Source: Bin87 sp965220105
GTDB taxonomy: Bacteria; Chloroflexota; Dehalococcoidia; Lucifugimonadales; UBA3495
Direction of reading: 5' to 3'
DNA length: 64,000 nucleotides
NCBI GenBank assembly: GCA_965220105.1
Contig: OZ244811.1
Coordinates: 2,728,001-2,792,000, forward strand
Part shown: positions 7,808 through 15,704 of the stretch, one piece after another
Layout: each line of letters begins with the position of its first letter
How positions within the stretch are numbered: position 1 is the stretch's first letter
Translations under genes and position numbers: made by a program
The notes under the pieces: generated by a model
The model's input: only the letters and a program-made list of their open reading frames with translations
Databases searched by the model: none
Told to the model about the DNA's origin: nothing

Positions 7808-8980
7808 CTACCCCCGCGGCAGGCCCAAGCCCCGGCTGGCGATGATGTTGCGCTGCACTTCGCTGGTGCCCGCGGCGATGGTGTGGGAGAAGGCCCGCAG
7901 CCAGTGCTCCTGCATGTCGGCTTCCATCGGGGTCCACTTTTCGTCGCGCAGGCCGCCGTACATGCCCATGATTTCCAGGCACGCCGCCGTAGTGCGCTGA
8001 ACTGTTTCGCTGCCGAACACCTTGGACATGGACGCTTCTTTGTTGGGCACCAGTCCCTCGCCCTGCATCCAAGCGACGTTGTAGGCGATGAGGCGCGCGA
8101 CTTCGGTCTCGATGTAGCGGTCGGCCAGCAGGTTGCGAACCCAGGGTTCCTGGCTCAGCGGTTGGCCGTTGCGCTGGATGCCGTCGGCCCACTGACGCGT
8201 GTCGTCCAGATGGCGGCGGGCGGCGGCGGAGTAATCTATTCCGGAGCGCTCGAAGTCCAGCAGGGTGACCGCGACGTACCAGCCCCGATTTTCCTCTCCC
8301 ACGATGTTCCGCGCCGGAACCCGCACGTTGTCGAAGATAATCTGGTTGAACTCGTGGCGACCGCCCATGTTGATGATGGGGCGCACTTCGATACCGGGCG
8401 TTTTCATATCCACCAGGAAAAAGCTGATGCCTCGGTGCTTGGGAGCGTCGGTGTCGGTACGGGTCAACAGCATGATCCAGTCGCCCCGGTGGCCCATGGA
8501 TGTCCAGATTTTGCTGCCGTTGACGACGAAGTCATCACCGTCGCGGATGGCCCGGGTACTGAGGGAGGCCAAGTCGGAACCGGATTCCGGCTCGCTGTAA
8601 CCCTGGCACCATTGCACCTCGCCCTTGGCTACCGGGGGTAGGTGGGCGACCTTCTGTTCGTCCGAACCGTGGATCATCAGGGTTGCGCCCATCATACGGA
8701 CGCCGAAGTTGTCCCGGCCCGGCGCCCGATGGTAGGTCATGGCTTCGTTGAAGATGGCGGTACGTACCGGGGAGGCCGCCTGTCCACCGTATTCTTCAGG
8801 CCAATGCATGGTCAACCAGCCCCGGTCGGCCAGCTTGCGCCGCACATCCAGGGTCCGATCCCAGTTGTCATCGGTAGCTCCCCGTTCGCCCAGATCCCAC
8901 TCAGGGACATGTTCCTCTGCGATAAACTGCCGCAGGTCGCGCTGGAAGGTTGCATCCTCGGTACTGAACTGGAATTCCAT
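7808..8980 (-). CDS. Acyl-CoA dehydrogenase
   Basis: 390 residues, full length. Visible family features: N-terminal helical domain, QGYSEPESGSDLASL in the FAD/substrate beta-domain, KIWTSMGHRGDWIMLL, and C-terminal SEVQRNIIASRGLGLPRG. It should introduce a double bond into an acyl-CoA using FAD and pass electrons to ETF. The Glu of the usual YEGT motif is Ala here (IAAGTSE), so the base must lie elsewhere, as in some subfamilies. ATG 8980 follows AGGAGA at good spacing. It heads a co-directional unit with DUF6883 and the crotonase fusion, and the SDR upstream may be part of the same pathway. Confidence 0.9.
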   Translation of the reverse strand: MEFQFSTEDATFQRDLRQFIAEEHVPEWDLGERGATDDNWDRTLDVRRKLADRGWLTMHWPEEYGGQAASPVRTAIFNEAMTYHRAPGRDNFGVRMMGATLMIHGSDEQKVAHLPPVAKGEVQWCQGYSEPESGSDLASLSTRAIRDGDDFVVNGSKIWTSMGHRGDWIMLLTRTDTDAPKHRGISFFLVDMKTPGIEVRPIINMGGRHEFNQIIFDNVRVPARNIVGEENRGWYVAVTLLDFERSGIDYSAAARRHLDDTRQWADGIQRNGQPLSQEPWVRNLLADRYIETEVARLIAYNVAWMQGEGLVPNKEASMSKVFGSETVQRTTAACLEIMGMYGGLRDEKWTPMEADMQEHWLRAFSHTIAAGTSEVQRNIIASRGLGLPRG

Positions 8981-9025
8981 GTTGGGTCTCCTGTGCTGGG
9001 AGTTGGGGCCATCTTATCACGGCAA

Positions 9026-9877
9026 TCAGATTTGGCTGTATCCGCTGCCCGGACCGCGGGTGTCGTCGACTCCCCAGCCCCGGCCTTCGTCAATCCAGCC
9101 GAATTCGAGGAGAATCTGCTGGCTGTAGCAGACCCGGCCCGTGATTTTTTTTGCCGGCTCCGACGCCAGCAGCAACGTGGCCCGGGCCAGCAGCTCGGGG
9201 GACTCGCCCCGGGGGTCGTCCATCCCTTCCACCAGGTGGTGGAAGACGGTGCCGGGAGTGGGCACCACCAGGGACGGAGCAACTGCGGTGACCGAAATGC
9301 CGTGTTCGTATACTTCCTGAGCCAGCCCCTGGGAAAAACGTTCCAGGGCGGCTTTTTCGGCCCCGTAGCACGTTCCGTTATTGGCTGCCGTGGCGTACGG
9401 TCCGCGACCCGGGCCGACGGCGGCGCCAGAGGAGATGTTGACGATGCTGCCAGACTGGCGAGGAATCATGTCCGCGAGCACCAGTTGGCTGAGGATGAAG
9501 GGGGCGTGGAAATTGACCGCCCACGAGCGCATCCACCGGTTCAGCGGAAAGTCCTTGATGGGTAGGTAATAGGTGAGTGCGGCGTTGTTGACCAGCACGT
9601 CCACCGGACCATAGATGCGGCGGGTTTCGTCCACCAGCATATTGCAGTCTTCCGGCAGCGATATGTTGGCGGCGACGGCGGTAGCCTCACCGCCGGCTTC
9701 CCTGATGTCCGCGATGGTTTTGGCGAGGGAGCCCTCGAGGGGGTGGTCGCCTTCATTCACAGTGCGCGCGGCGCAGATCACCCGGGCTCCCTCAGCAGCG
9801 AAAAGGCGGCTGACCTCGGCGCCGATGCCGCGGCTGGCGCCGGTTACGATTGCGGTCTTTCCTTCAAGTCTGGGCAT
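9026..9877 (-). CDS. Short-chain dehydrogenase/reductase (SDR)
   Basis: 283 residues. Classical SDR motifs: TGASRGIG for NAD(P) binding, NNA at ~97-99, ISS and YGAEK as the catalytic Ser/Tyr/Lys set. An insertion (GPGRGPYATAANNGT) between Ser and Tyr and a C-terminal extension after the core (ILLEFGWIDEGRGWG) set it apart from FabG. Probably a cytoplasmic oxidoreductase on a hydroxyacyl or similar substrate; specificity unknown. It lies 45 bp upstream of the acyl-CoA dehydrogenase on the same strand, consistent with co-transcription. Confidence 0.88.
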   Translation of the reverse strand: MPRLEGKTAIVTGASRGIGAEVSRLFAAEGARVICAARTVNEGDHPLEGSLAKTIADIREAGGEATAVAANISLPEDCNMLVDETRRIYGPVDVLVNNAALTYYLPIKDFPLNRWMRSWAVNFHAPFILSQLVLADMIPRQSGSIVNISSGAAVGPGRGPYATAANNGTCYGAEKAALERFSQGLAQEVYEHGISVTAVAPSLVVPTPGTVFHHLVEGMDDPRGESPELLARATLLLASEPAKKITGRVCYSQQILLEFGWIDEGRGWGVDDTRGPGSGYSQI

Positions 9878-9926
9878 ACTACGATTGTCCTTGCTGGCAA
9901 CGGGCTCTCATGGGTGCAATGGTGGA

Positions 9927-10436
9927 TCAAACGGGCGAGCTATCGTTGGCGCCGTTACTGGATTGCAGATTTGGTGGCGGCTCATCGAAAGACTCACCAG
10001 CAGTTTCGGCCTCCTCTTTACGCCTGATCCAGTCCGTCCAAAGCCGATTGGCTTCATCACGTCCCTCCATACGGCCTTGCTTGCGCCCTTCTTCCCGGCC
10101 TTCCTCCCGGCCTTCTTCCCGGCCTTTTTTCAGGCCTTCTTCCCGGTGACGGAGTTTGATGAAATGTGCGAAAACCATTGGTATTCCCTCTATGACAACG
10201 ACGGACAGCGGGACCGCGATTCCGACCGTAGCGGCGGCGGCGGATATGACGATTGTAGCAGTTTCGTGCCAGGCCAGCGGGGCGGTTTCAGCAGACACGA
10301 TGCGGGAATAAGCGGACAGGCCGGCGGGCGCTGCCCACAGGATGAGAAACGTTGCCAGAAACGGCCCAACCCTCCGGCTTAGTACGTCGAACGGACCGCC
10401 GCGTTCTACCGGTTCCTCCTCCCGCTGCAATCCCAC
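9927..10436 (-). CDS. Small membrane protein with charged (EEGR)n tract
   Basis: 169 residues, not recognised. Two hydrophobic segments (~24-42 and ~60-85) are followed by a highly charged stretch in which GREE/EEGR is repeated about five times, probably a single helix or coiled coil, and a polar tail. The start is GTG 10436, immediately after the panB stop codon, so it is translationally coupled to panB. The DNA of the charged tract is a 12-bp tandem repeat, so length may vary between strains. No function can be assigned. Confidence 0.55.
   Translation of the reverse strand: MGLQREEEPVERGGPFDVLSRRVGPFLATFLILWAAPAGLSAYSRIVSAETAPLAWHETATIVISAAAATVGIAVPLSVVVIEGIPMVFAHFIKLRHREEGLKKGREEGREEGREEGRKQGRMEGRDEANRLWTDWIRRKEEAETAGESFDEPPPNLQSSNGANDSSPV
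10087..10146 (-). repeat. 12-bp tandem repeat in coding sequence
   Basis: About five copies of a unit close to CTTCCCGGCCTT (+ strand), coding EEGR-type repeats on the - strand. Copies are nearly identical, with a T-rich variant near 10120. Confidence 0.75.
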
Positions 10437-10437
10437 A

Positions 10438-11271
10438 TCAGGTATCCAGCAAGTCGTTCAACAGGGCTTCGTTCATGGTGAAACTTTCGGCCTCGCTGGG
10501 GAAGGCGCCGCTGCGAACATCGTCGGCGTAGCGGCGGAAGGCCTCCGACACGTCCTCAGCCAGGTTGGCATAAAGGCGGGCGTGCCTGGGGACGAATTCG
10601 GAAAACAGCCCCAGCATGTCGTGAAATACCTGGACCTGACCGTCGCAATGGGGGCCGGCGCCAATGCCGATGGTTGGGATCGTCAGCCGTTCCGTGATGA
10701 CTTTGGCCAGCGGGCTCGGAACACACTCGAGCACCACGGCGTACGCTCCGGCGTTCTCCAGCGCCTGGGCGTCGTCGAGCACCCGCCGCGCCGCCGCCTT
10801 GGTGCGTCCCTGCACCCGGTATCCTCCCAGCGCGTTCACCGACTGCGGCGTGAGCCCGATGTGGCCCATTACCGGCACACCGGCATCGACGATGCGCCGG
10901 ACGGTATCTGCGATGGACACCCCGCCTTCCAGTTTTACGGTGTGGGCGCCGCCTTCCTGCATCAGCCGGCCAGCGTTACGCATGGCCTCCTCGGCGTCCA
11001 CCTGGTAGGACATGAAGGGCAGGTCGGCCACCACCAGCGCTTCGTTAACACCCCGGCTGACCATGCGGGCGTGGCGGACCATGTCGTCCATGGTGACCGG
11101 GATGGTGGACTCATAACCCAGCACCACCATGCCCAGGCTGTCACCGACCAGAAGGATGGGAATGCCGGCAGCGTCGGCGATTCGAGCGGCGGTGTAATCG
11201 TAAGCCGTGACCATGGGGATTTTCTCCCCGGCACGCTTCATCTCTGCCAGTCGCCTGATTGTAGTAGCCAT
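10438..11271 (-). CDS. panB: 3-methyl-2-oxobutanoate hydroxymethyltransferase (ketopantoate synthase)
   Basis: 277 residues, typical length. Full-length PanB motifs: MVTAYDYTAARIADAAGIP, LVGDSLGMVVLGYESTIPVT, ADLPFMSYQV, KLEGG and GHIGLTPQSVNALGGYRVQG. It transfers a hydroxymethyl group from methylene-tetrahydrofolate to 2-ketoisovalerate, the first committed step to pantothenate/CoA, in the cytoplasm. It is the third gene of a tight cluster after a P1-family peptidase and a DUF2520 oxidoreductase. No panC or panD is in the window. Confidence 0.97.
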   Translation of the reverse strand: MATTIRRLAEMKRAGEKIPMVTAYDYTAARIADAAGIPILLVGDSLGMVVLGYESTIPVTMDDMVRHARMVSRGVNEALVVADLPFMSYQVDAEEAMRNAGRLMQEGGAHTVKLEGGVSIADTVRRIVDAGVPVMGHIGLTPQSVNALGGYRVQGRTKAAARRVLDDAQALENAGAYAVVLECVPSPLAKVITERLTIPTIGIGAGPHCDGQVQVFHDMLGLFSEFVPRHARLYANLAEDVSEAFRRYADDVRSGAFPSEAESFTMNEALLNDLLDT

Positions 11272-11286
11272 GGTGGAGCGATTGTA

Positions 11287-12177
11287 TCAGGCCGACCCAT
11301 CGCCGGCGACTGCATCAGCCAACGCGTCGAGTCGCGCCTGATCGACTCCCTTGCTGCGAGCCAGGGGTAACGAGGCCAACGCCAACTGACGGTAAAGCGG
11401 AGCCAGCGTTGGATTGAGTCGGGAAATGGCCCCCAGGTGTGCGCTCACGGTTTCGGCGTCGCCGCGCACCACCGGGCCGGTGACGCCCTGCGCCGTACCT
11501 ACGTTTTCGATGGCGTCTACGGTGGCCCGCACCAGCGGCACAACAGCTCTCACTCCGTCCGACTCGTCCAGTCCCAGTCCTGCCCAGAGGGAGATGGCGG
11601 CGTCCAGGAGCGTGGTTACGAAGCCACAGCCCAGCACGGCGCTGGCGTGGTAGAGCGGGCGCAGGTCGTCGGGGACGGCGATGGCCCGGCCCCCCAGGGT
11701 TTGCGCGAGTTTGGGGAGCCAGTCGTCGAGCCAACCCGTGGCGGCGACGGCGAACGTTACGCCAGTCAGACGCCGGGCGGCGTCGGCGGGCTGGTTCAAC
11801 CCGGCAAAGGTTTGAAACGGGTGCATTGCGCCAACCGCCGCGCCCTGGGCCGCTGCCGACGCCAACAGCTCAACTGATGCAGCTCCGCAACAGTGAGCTA
11901 CGCCCTGGTTTCGGCGCCATTGCACGGAATTCGCGACCTCGGTGATGGCGGCGTCCGGCGTGGTGATAAACACCAGGTCGCAGGCGTCTGCCACGTTCTG
12001 GGCCGAATCCATAGCGACGCAGCCCGGTATCCGGTCGGCGAGCCAGTCGGCGCTGGAACGGCGGCGGCTGGCGGCGGCGGCCACGTTGCAACCCACGGCG
12101 TCCAGGGCCAGCGTGAACCCACGGCCCAGCGTCCCGATGCCAATGAAGCCGATCTTGACGTTGTTATCTAGGACCAT
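11287..12177 (-). CDS. Rossmann-like and DUF2520 domain protein, candidate ketopantoate reductase
   Basis: 296 residues. N-terminal Rossmann fold with IGFIGIGTLGRGF and a DUF2520 C-terminal half (HPFQTFAG, HASAVLGCGFVTTLLD). ATG 12177 is chosen because it overlaps the stop region of the upstream peptidase gene by 14 nt, a usual coupling, and gives a compact N-terminus. The family is NAD(P)-dependent by fold. Because the next gene downstream (15 bp) is panB, the product may reduce ketopantoate in place of PanE; this is inferred from context, not from catalytic residues. No panE homologue appears in the window. Confidence 0.75.
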   Translation of the reverse strand: MVLDNNVKIGFIGIGTLGRGFTLALDAVGCNVAAAASRRRSSADWLADRIPGCVAMDSAQNVADACDLVFITTPDAAITEVANSVQWRRNQGVAHCCGAASVELLASAAAQGAAVGAMHPFQTFAGLNQPADAARRLTGVTFAVAATGWLDDWLPKLAQTLGGRAIAVPDDLRPLYHASAVLGCGFVTTLLDAAISLWAGLGLDESDGVRAVVPLVRATVDAIENVGTAQGVTGPVVRGDAETVSAHLGAISRLNPTLAPLYRQLALASLPLARSKGVDQARLDALADAVAGDGSA

Positions 12178-13192
12178 TGGACAACTCCCCCACCGCCGGC
12201 ACACCCGCCAGGCCGGTGGCTGAGCGCAGGGCGTCGATGACGGCCAGGGCCGTTACCTGTGTGGCCGCGGCGACGACAGCCATCAGGTCCGGCGGCTCAC
12301 GGTGCTTTCCGGTGGCCAGGCAAAACAGGGAATCGCCGTCGTTGGGTGTATGGCAGGGACGAATGGTCAGCGCCAGCCCGTCGTGGGCGGACGACGCCAC
12401 GAAATTCGCCTGCATCTTGTCCAAAACTGCATCCGTGGCGACGACTCCGATGGTGGTATTCACCAACAATGCGGCGGCGGCGGACAACTCGCCGTTGAGC
12501 ATAATTTCGACCGGGTCGGCCATCTGACCGTCCGGGCGACGCGGACCGGCTATCAGCGACCCGTCGCGATGGTCGTGCACGCCACCCCAGGCGTTGACGG
12601 CCACCGCAGCTCCAACGGACACCCCGTCGGCCAGGGTGCAGAATGCCGACCCGATGCCTCCCTTGATAGCGCCGGAGATGCCGAATCCCTTGGCCACCGT
12701 TGCTCCCGTGCCGGCTCCCACCGTTCCGACGGCCAACGGCGCCGCTGAGGCGTTGGCGGCGGCGGCATACCCCGCATCGTCGTCGGGGCGCACCGCCGGA
12801 TCGCCGATGCCCAGGTCGTAAAGGATGGCGGACGGTACGATGGGGACGTATGCATGGTTGGTTTCAAATCCGATGCCCTGTTCTTCCAGCCATCGCTGCG
12901 TGCCGGCCGCCGCTGCCAGGCCGAAGGCGCTGCCGCCGCTGAGCACGACGGCGTGAACCCGGTCGACCCGGTTCACCGGGTTGAGCAGGTCAGTTTCTCG
13001 AGTTCCCGGTGAGCCCCCACGCACGGCCACCCCACCGGTGGCGGCGTCGCTGCACAAGACTGCGGTGCAACCGGTGGCCGCATCCAGGTTGGTCCAGTGC
13101 CCGGCGGTTATGCCGGGAACACTGGTAATGGTGTTGGCGTTAACGTGGCGGTCTGGAGCGGGCAATTCGCCCTCGTCCTTACCCATTTCCAT
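12164..13192 (-). CDS. P1 family (S58, DmpA/NylC-type) peptidase
   Basis: 342 residues. Family motifs are clear: SVPGITAGHWT near the N-terminus, VLSGGSAFGLAAAAG, GTVGAGTGATVAKG and C-terminal HTPNDGDSLFCLATG. These N-terminal-nucleophile hydrolases self-cleave before a Ser or Thr; Asn245-Thr246 in LLVNTTIGV fits the NylC-type cleavage site. Members are L-aminopeptidases, beta-aminopeptidases or oligoamide hydrolases. The gene overlaps the DUF2520 gene, which precedes panB. A beta-alanine-releasing role would fit a pantothenate operon but is only inference. Confidence 0.85.
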   Translation of the reverse strand: MEMGKDEGELPAPDRHVNANTITSVPGITAGHWTNLDAATGCTAVLCSDAATGGVAVRGGSPGTRETDLLNPVNRVDRVHAVVLSGGSAFGLAAAAGTQRWLEEQGIGFETNHAYVPIVPSAILYDLGIGDPAVRPDDDAGYAAAANASAAPLAVGTVGAGTGATVAKGFGISGAIKGGIGSAFCTLADGVSVGAAVAVNAWGGVHDHRDGSLIAGPRRPDGQMADPVEIMLNGELSAAAALLVNTTIGVVATDAVLDKMQANFVASSAHDGLALTIRPCHTPNDGDSLFCLATGKHREPPDLMAVVAAATQVTALAVIDALRSATGLAGVPAVGELSNGPR

Positions 13193-13249
13193 AATTGGAG
13201 AGGGAGTTTGGTCGCCATTTTAGCGTCGCGGGATTGACCGGGCAAGGAG

Positions 13250-14488
13250 TCACTCGGTGGCGTCGATGCCGGCCAGCAGCCGTTCGGCCCGTTCCAGCAA
13301 CAACTGCTGCCGGGCCTCATTGACGCCGCGCTCCTGCAAGTACATGCGGAGGGCGGCCATGGGTTGCAAGTCGGAGGCATCGGCCGGGGCGCGGCGGCGG
13401 GGTTCGTCCGTAATCTCCCGGGAAATGCTGGCGACGTAGTGGGCCGACGACAGCGCCTGGCGTAAGTCCGCATCCCGGATGCGCGCCGCCTGCTCTCCCG
13501 ACGCCGCTACCCTCAGCCGCACCACGGCGCCGGCGACCGGCTGGCGTCCCACGGCCCGTGTCACGAAATCGGTCGGATTGAGTTCGCCATCCGGCACAGC
13601 GGCGTCCACGGTTACGAACGGACGGGCGTTCACGGAATGGAAACGAAAGTCGGTAAGGCGTTGACCCCGGGGCGCCTCGGGGTCGATGTCCACGACGCAA
13701 AAACCCTTGTCATCCGTTTCTTCCGAGAAGTCCACCCGTTGCAGGCTGCCCGAGTAGGTTACCATCGGCGCGGCGACGCGTAGTATCTGGTGCTTGTGGA
13801 TGTGACCCAGGGCCACGTATTCCAGCTGGGGCTGCGCGAGGGAGCTAACGTTCAGCACGTGGTCGGTGCCCAGCATCATGGAGCGTTCGGTGCCGGTGGT
13901 GGCGCCGTTTACCGTGACGTGGCCCGTCAGAATGGCCGGCAGGTCGGGGTCCAGCGTATTCACCCGGTGCAGGATTGCGCCGGTCATGCGTTCCTCGATG
14001 GTACGGCGGATGTCCTCGATGGACAGGCCGCGGGATTCCTCACTGGCCATCATTGCGCCGCGAGTGGGCCAGGGGACGGCCAACACCTGCACCGGGCCGG
14101 AGGGTGTATTGACGGTGTGGTTGTCCAGTCGGGAACCGACGTGGACATTGGGGACATCCAGCGTTGCAAAAATCTCCACTGCATTGGCGCGGGAGGACGT
14201 GGCGGGCAGGTCGTGGTTGCCCGTGAGCAGGAAGGTCGAAATACCCGCCCCGGACAGCTGGCGCAATCGGGTGGCAAACTCGCGCTGGTGGGTTTGAGAC
14301 GGGTCGCGGCCTTTGTAGGCATCACCCGCCAACAGCACCAGGTCCACGCTGTTGGTCCGGGCAAACTCCACCAATTCGTCCAGCGCCGACAGGAAGTCGC
14401 CCAGACGAGTGGACAAGCCGGTGTTGGGATCGGTGCGACCGTAGTTTTCCACACCGATGTGCAAGTCTGAGAAATGGAGCAGTCGCAT
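13250..14488 (-). CDS. sbcD: DNA repair exonuclease, SbcD/Mre11-type phosphoesterase
   Basis: 412 residues. Calcineurin-like phosphoesterase motifs in order: FSDLHIG, LLAGDAYKG, LLTGNHDLP, LTGHVTVNG and ALGHIHKHQ, which provide the two-metal site. The C-terminal third is a capping region typical of SbcD. It normally works with the SbcC ATPase to trim DNA hairpins and ends; no sbcC is adjacent and none is in the window. The ATG at 14488 is preceded by a 14-bp tandem duplication and then a MITE-like element. Confidence 0.85.
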   Translation of the reverse strand: MRLLHFSDLHIGVENYGRTDPNTGLSTRLGDFLSALDELVEFARTNSVDLVLLAGDAYKGRDPSQTHQREFATRLRQLSGAGISTFLLTGNHDLPATSSRANAVEIFATLDVPNVHVGSRLDNHTVNTPSGPVQVLAVPWPTRGAMMASEESRGLSIEDIRRTIEERMTGAILHRVNTLDPDLPAILTGHVTVNGATTGTERSMMLGTDHVLNVSSLAQPQLEYVALGHIHKHQILRVAAPMVTYSGSLQRVDFSEETDDKGFCVVDIDPEAPRGQRLTDFRFHSVNARPFVTVDAAVPDGELNPTDFVTRAVGRQPVAGAVVRLRVAASGEQAARIRDADLRQALSSAHYVASISREITDEPRRRAPADASDLQPMAALRMYLQERGVNEARQQLLLERAERLLAGIDATE

Positions 14489-14497
14489 GGTCTATCC

Positions 14498-14525
14498 CGT
14501 GATGCTCAAGTCGTGATGCTCAAGT
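14498..14525. repeat. Tandem duplication of a 14-bp unit
   Basis: CGTGATGCTCAAGT occurs twice in tandem just upstream of the sbcD start codon and so lies in its 5' leader or promoter region. Confidence 0.8.
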
Positions 14526-14639
14526 GATGTTATTGCCCGCAACTATACACTTGATTGATGACCGGCCCGGCGACGTGCGTCGCTGCCGGAGATGGCCCGG
14601 TAATCATCTCTGTCCTTCCGCGTCGGCGCCGGGTTGGGG

Positions 14640-14787
14640 CTCGTGCCTACCCACTTTGTCATTGCGAGCGTAGCGTGGCAATCTCGTCGGCGTAGCTACG
14701 GCGGTTCGCCGACGTGTGCTCAACCTAATCGAGATTGCCACGTCGCTGCGCTCCTCGCAATGACAGATTAAAGTGGGTACGCGTGAG
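14640..14787. mobile_element. Palindromic MITE-like element, copy 1
   Basis: 148 bp with long imperfect terminal inverted repeats: left CTCGTGCCTACCCACTTT, right end the inverse of CTCACGCGTACCCACTTT, both continuing into GTCATTGCGAG and GTGGCAATCTCG. The centre has its own small hairpin (CGTCGGCG/CGCCGACG). It is flanked by perfect 10-bp direct repeats CGGGTTGGGG at 14630-14639 and 14788-14797, as expected of a target-site duplication. A second copy with almost identical arms is at 31111-31244. No transposase is encoded, so movement would need one in trans. The GTCATTGCGAG core resembles a repeat known from many bacterial genomes. Confidence 0.8.
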
Positions 14788-14819
14788 CGGGTTGGGGACC
14801 TGGCGGTCGCTGCGTTGCG

Positions 14820-14847
14820 TTGACACCAGCATTATGCCTGCTAGACT
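14820..14847 (+). promoter_or_regulatory. Sigma-70-type promoter of the zinc-ribbon gene
   Basis: TTGACA at 14820-14825, a 16-bp spacer, then an extended -10, TGC-TAGACT (14842-14847). It sits 40 bp before the start codon of the gene at 14887 and 22 bp after the MITE flank. Confidence 0.6.
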
Positions 14848-14886
14848 AGTTCCGTTGGCATCTTCCGGACCGGAGCAGGCAACACC

Positions 14887-15588
14887 ATGACAACGCCACA
14901 ACAGCTCTTCGCCTTGCAGGAAATCGACCACCGCATCGACAGTATCGACGTCGAACGGGTGCGGGTCGAGAGGCGGCTGGTTGCCGGCGTGAATCGCCCC
15001 GACCTTACCAGCCAGGCCGAAGACCACCAGACCCGGGCGGCGGCCATCCGAACAAACCTGGGCACCCGTCGCGACGAGGCGGAACGGCTGCGCGAACGGC
15101 TAACGGGACTGGAAAGTCGCCTTTACAACTCCAATACCTCCCGGCGAGACCTCTCCGCCATTCAACGCGAGGCCGATTCGGCAAAGTACCAGCTCAATCA
15201 GATTGACGAACTGCTGGCGGAACTGGCCGACGAACAGCGTTCGCACGAGGCCGCCGCCGTAACCGCCCTGAACGATATGAAAAGCGCGGAAACCGAGTGG
15301 GAAACCGCCATCGCATCGCTGAACGACCGGCTGACTCAACTGTCCACAGAACGGGAAACGGCCAAGGGCCGGCGCGAGTCCCTGGCCTCCACGCTGCCGT
15401 CCGCCGATCTGCAACGCTACGAACGGTTGCGACACAACAAGGCGGGAACCGCCGTCGCCATGGTGGACAATGGTCGCGTGTGCCTGTCCTGCCGAATGAC
15501 CCTGCCCAGCAACGTGCTGCGCCAGCTTCGGGACCGCGACGCCCAGGTGCCTTGCGGCACCTGTGGCCGCATCCTGTACCAGCCCTAG
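14887..15588 (+). CDS. C4-type zinc ribbon / coiled-coil protein (COG1579 type)
   Basis: 233 residues. Residues ~1-185 are heptad-rich and charged (long coiled coil with RRDLSAIQREADSAKYQLNQ). The C-terminus has paired cysteines CLSCRMTLP and CGTCGRILY, a zinc ribbon. This is the widespread COG1579 architecture, thought to bind nucleic acid or act as a scaffold; the exact role is unknown. A GGAG precedes ATG 14887. A near-consensus promoter lies directly upstream and a nitrilase-family gene follows ~115 bp downstream. Confidence 0.85.
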   Translation: MTTPQQLFALQEIDHRIDSIDVERVRVERRLVAGVNRPDLTSQAEDHQTRAAAIRTNLGTRRDEAERLRERLTGLESRLYNSNTSRRDLSAIQREADSAKYQLNQIDELLAELADEQRSHEAAAVTALNDMKSAETEWETAIASLNDRLTQLSTERETAKGRRESLASTLPSADLQRYERLRHNKAGTAVAMVDNGRVCLSCRMTLPSNVLRQLRDRDAQVPCGTCGRILYQP

Positions 15589-15704
15589 CCCGGTCACGGT
15601 GGCGCCGATTAACGCTGGTCGCTCGGCCCGCCATGCTATAATCCGGCCACTCAACGCCCCTGGGCGCCGAAAGATGCCGGTGGCGCGGGAAGGAGAGGCT
15701 ACCG

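Noticed and set aside
7797..8192. DUF6883 as a 244-residue protein
   Set aside because: The extra N-terminus lies entirely within the acyl-CoA dehydrogenase gene in another frame and is Arg/Pro-rich shadow sequence.
14725..15065. Small frames across the MITE copies (containing SLRGAQRRGN-type sequence)
   Set aside because: Translation of the palindromic repeat, a well-known artefact; the same peptide recurs at copy 2.
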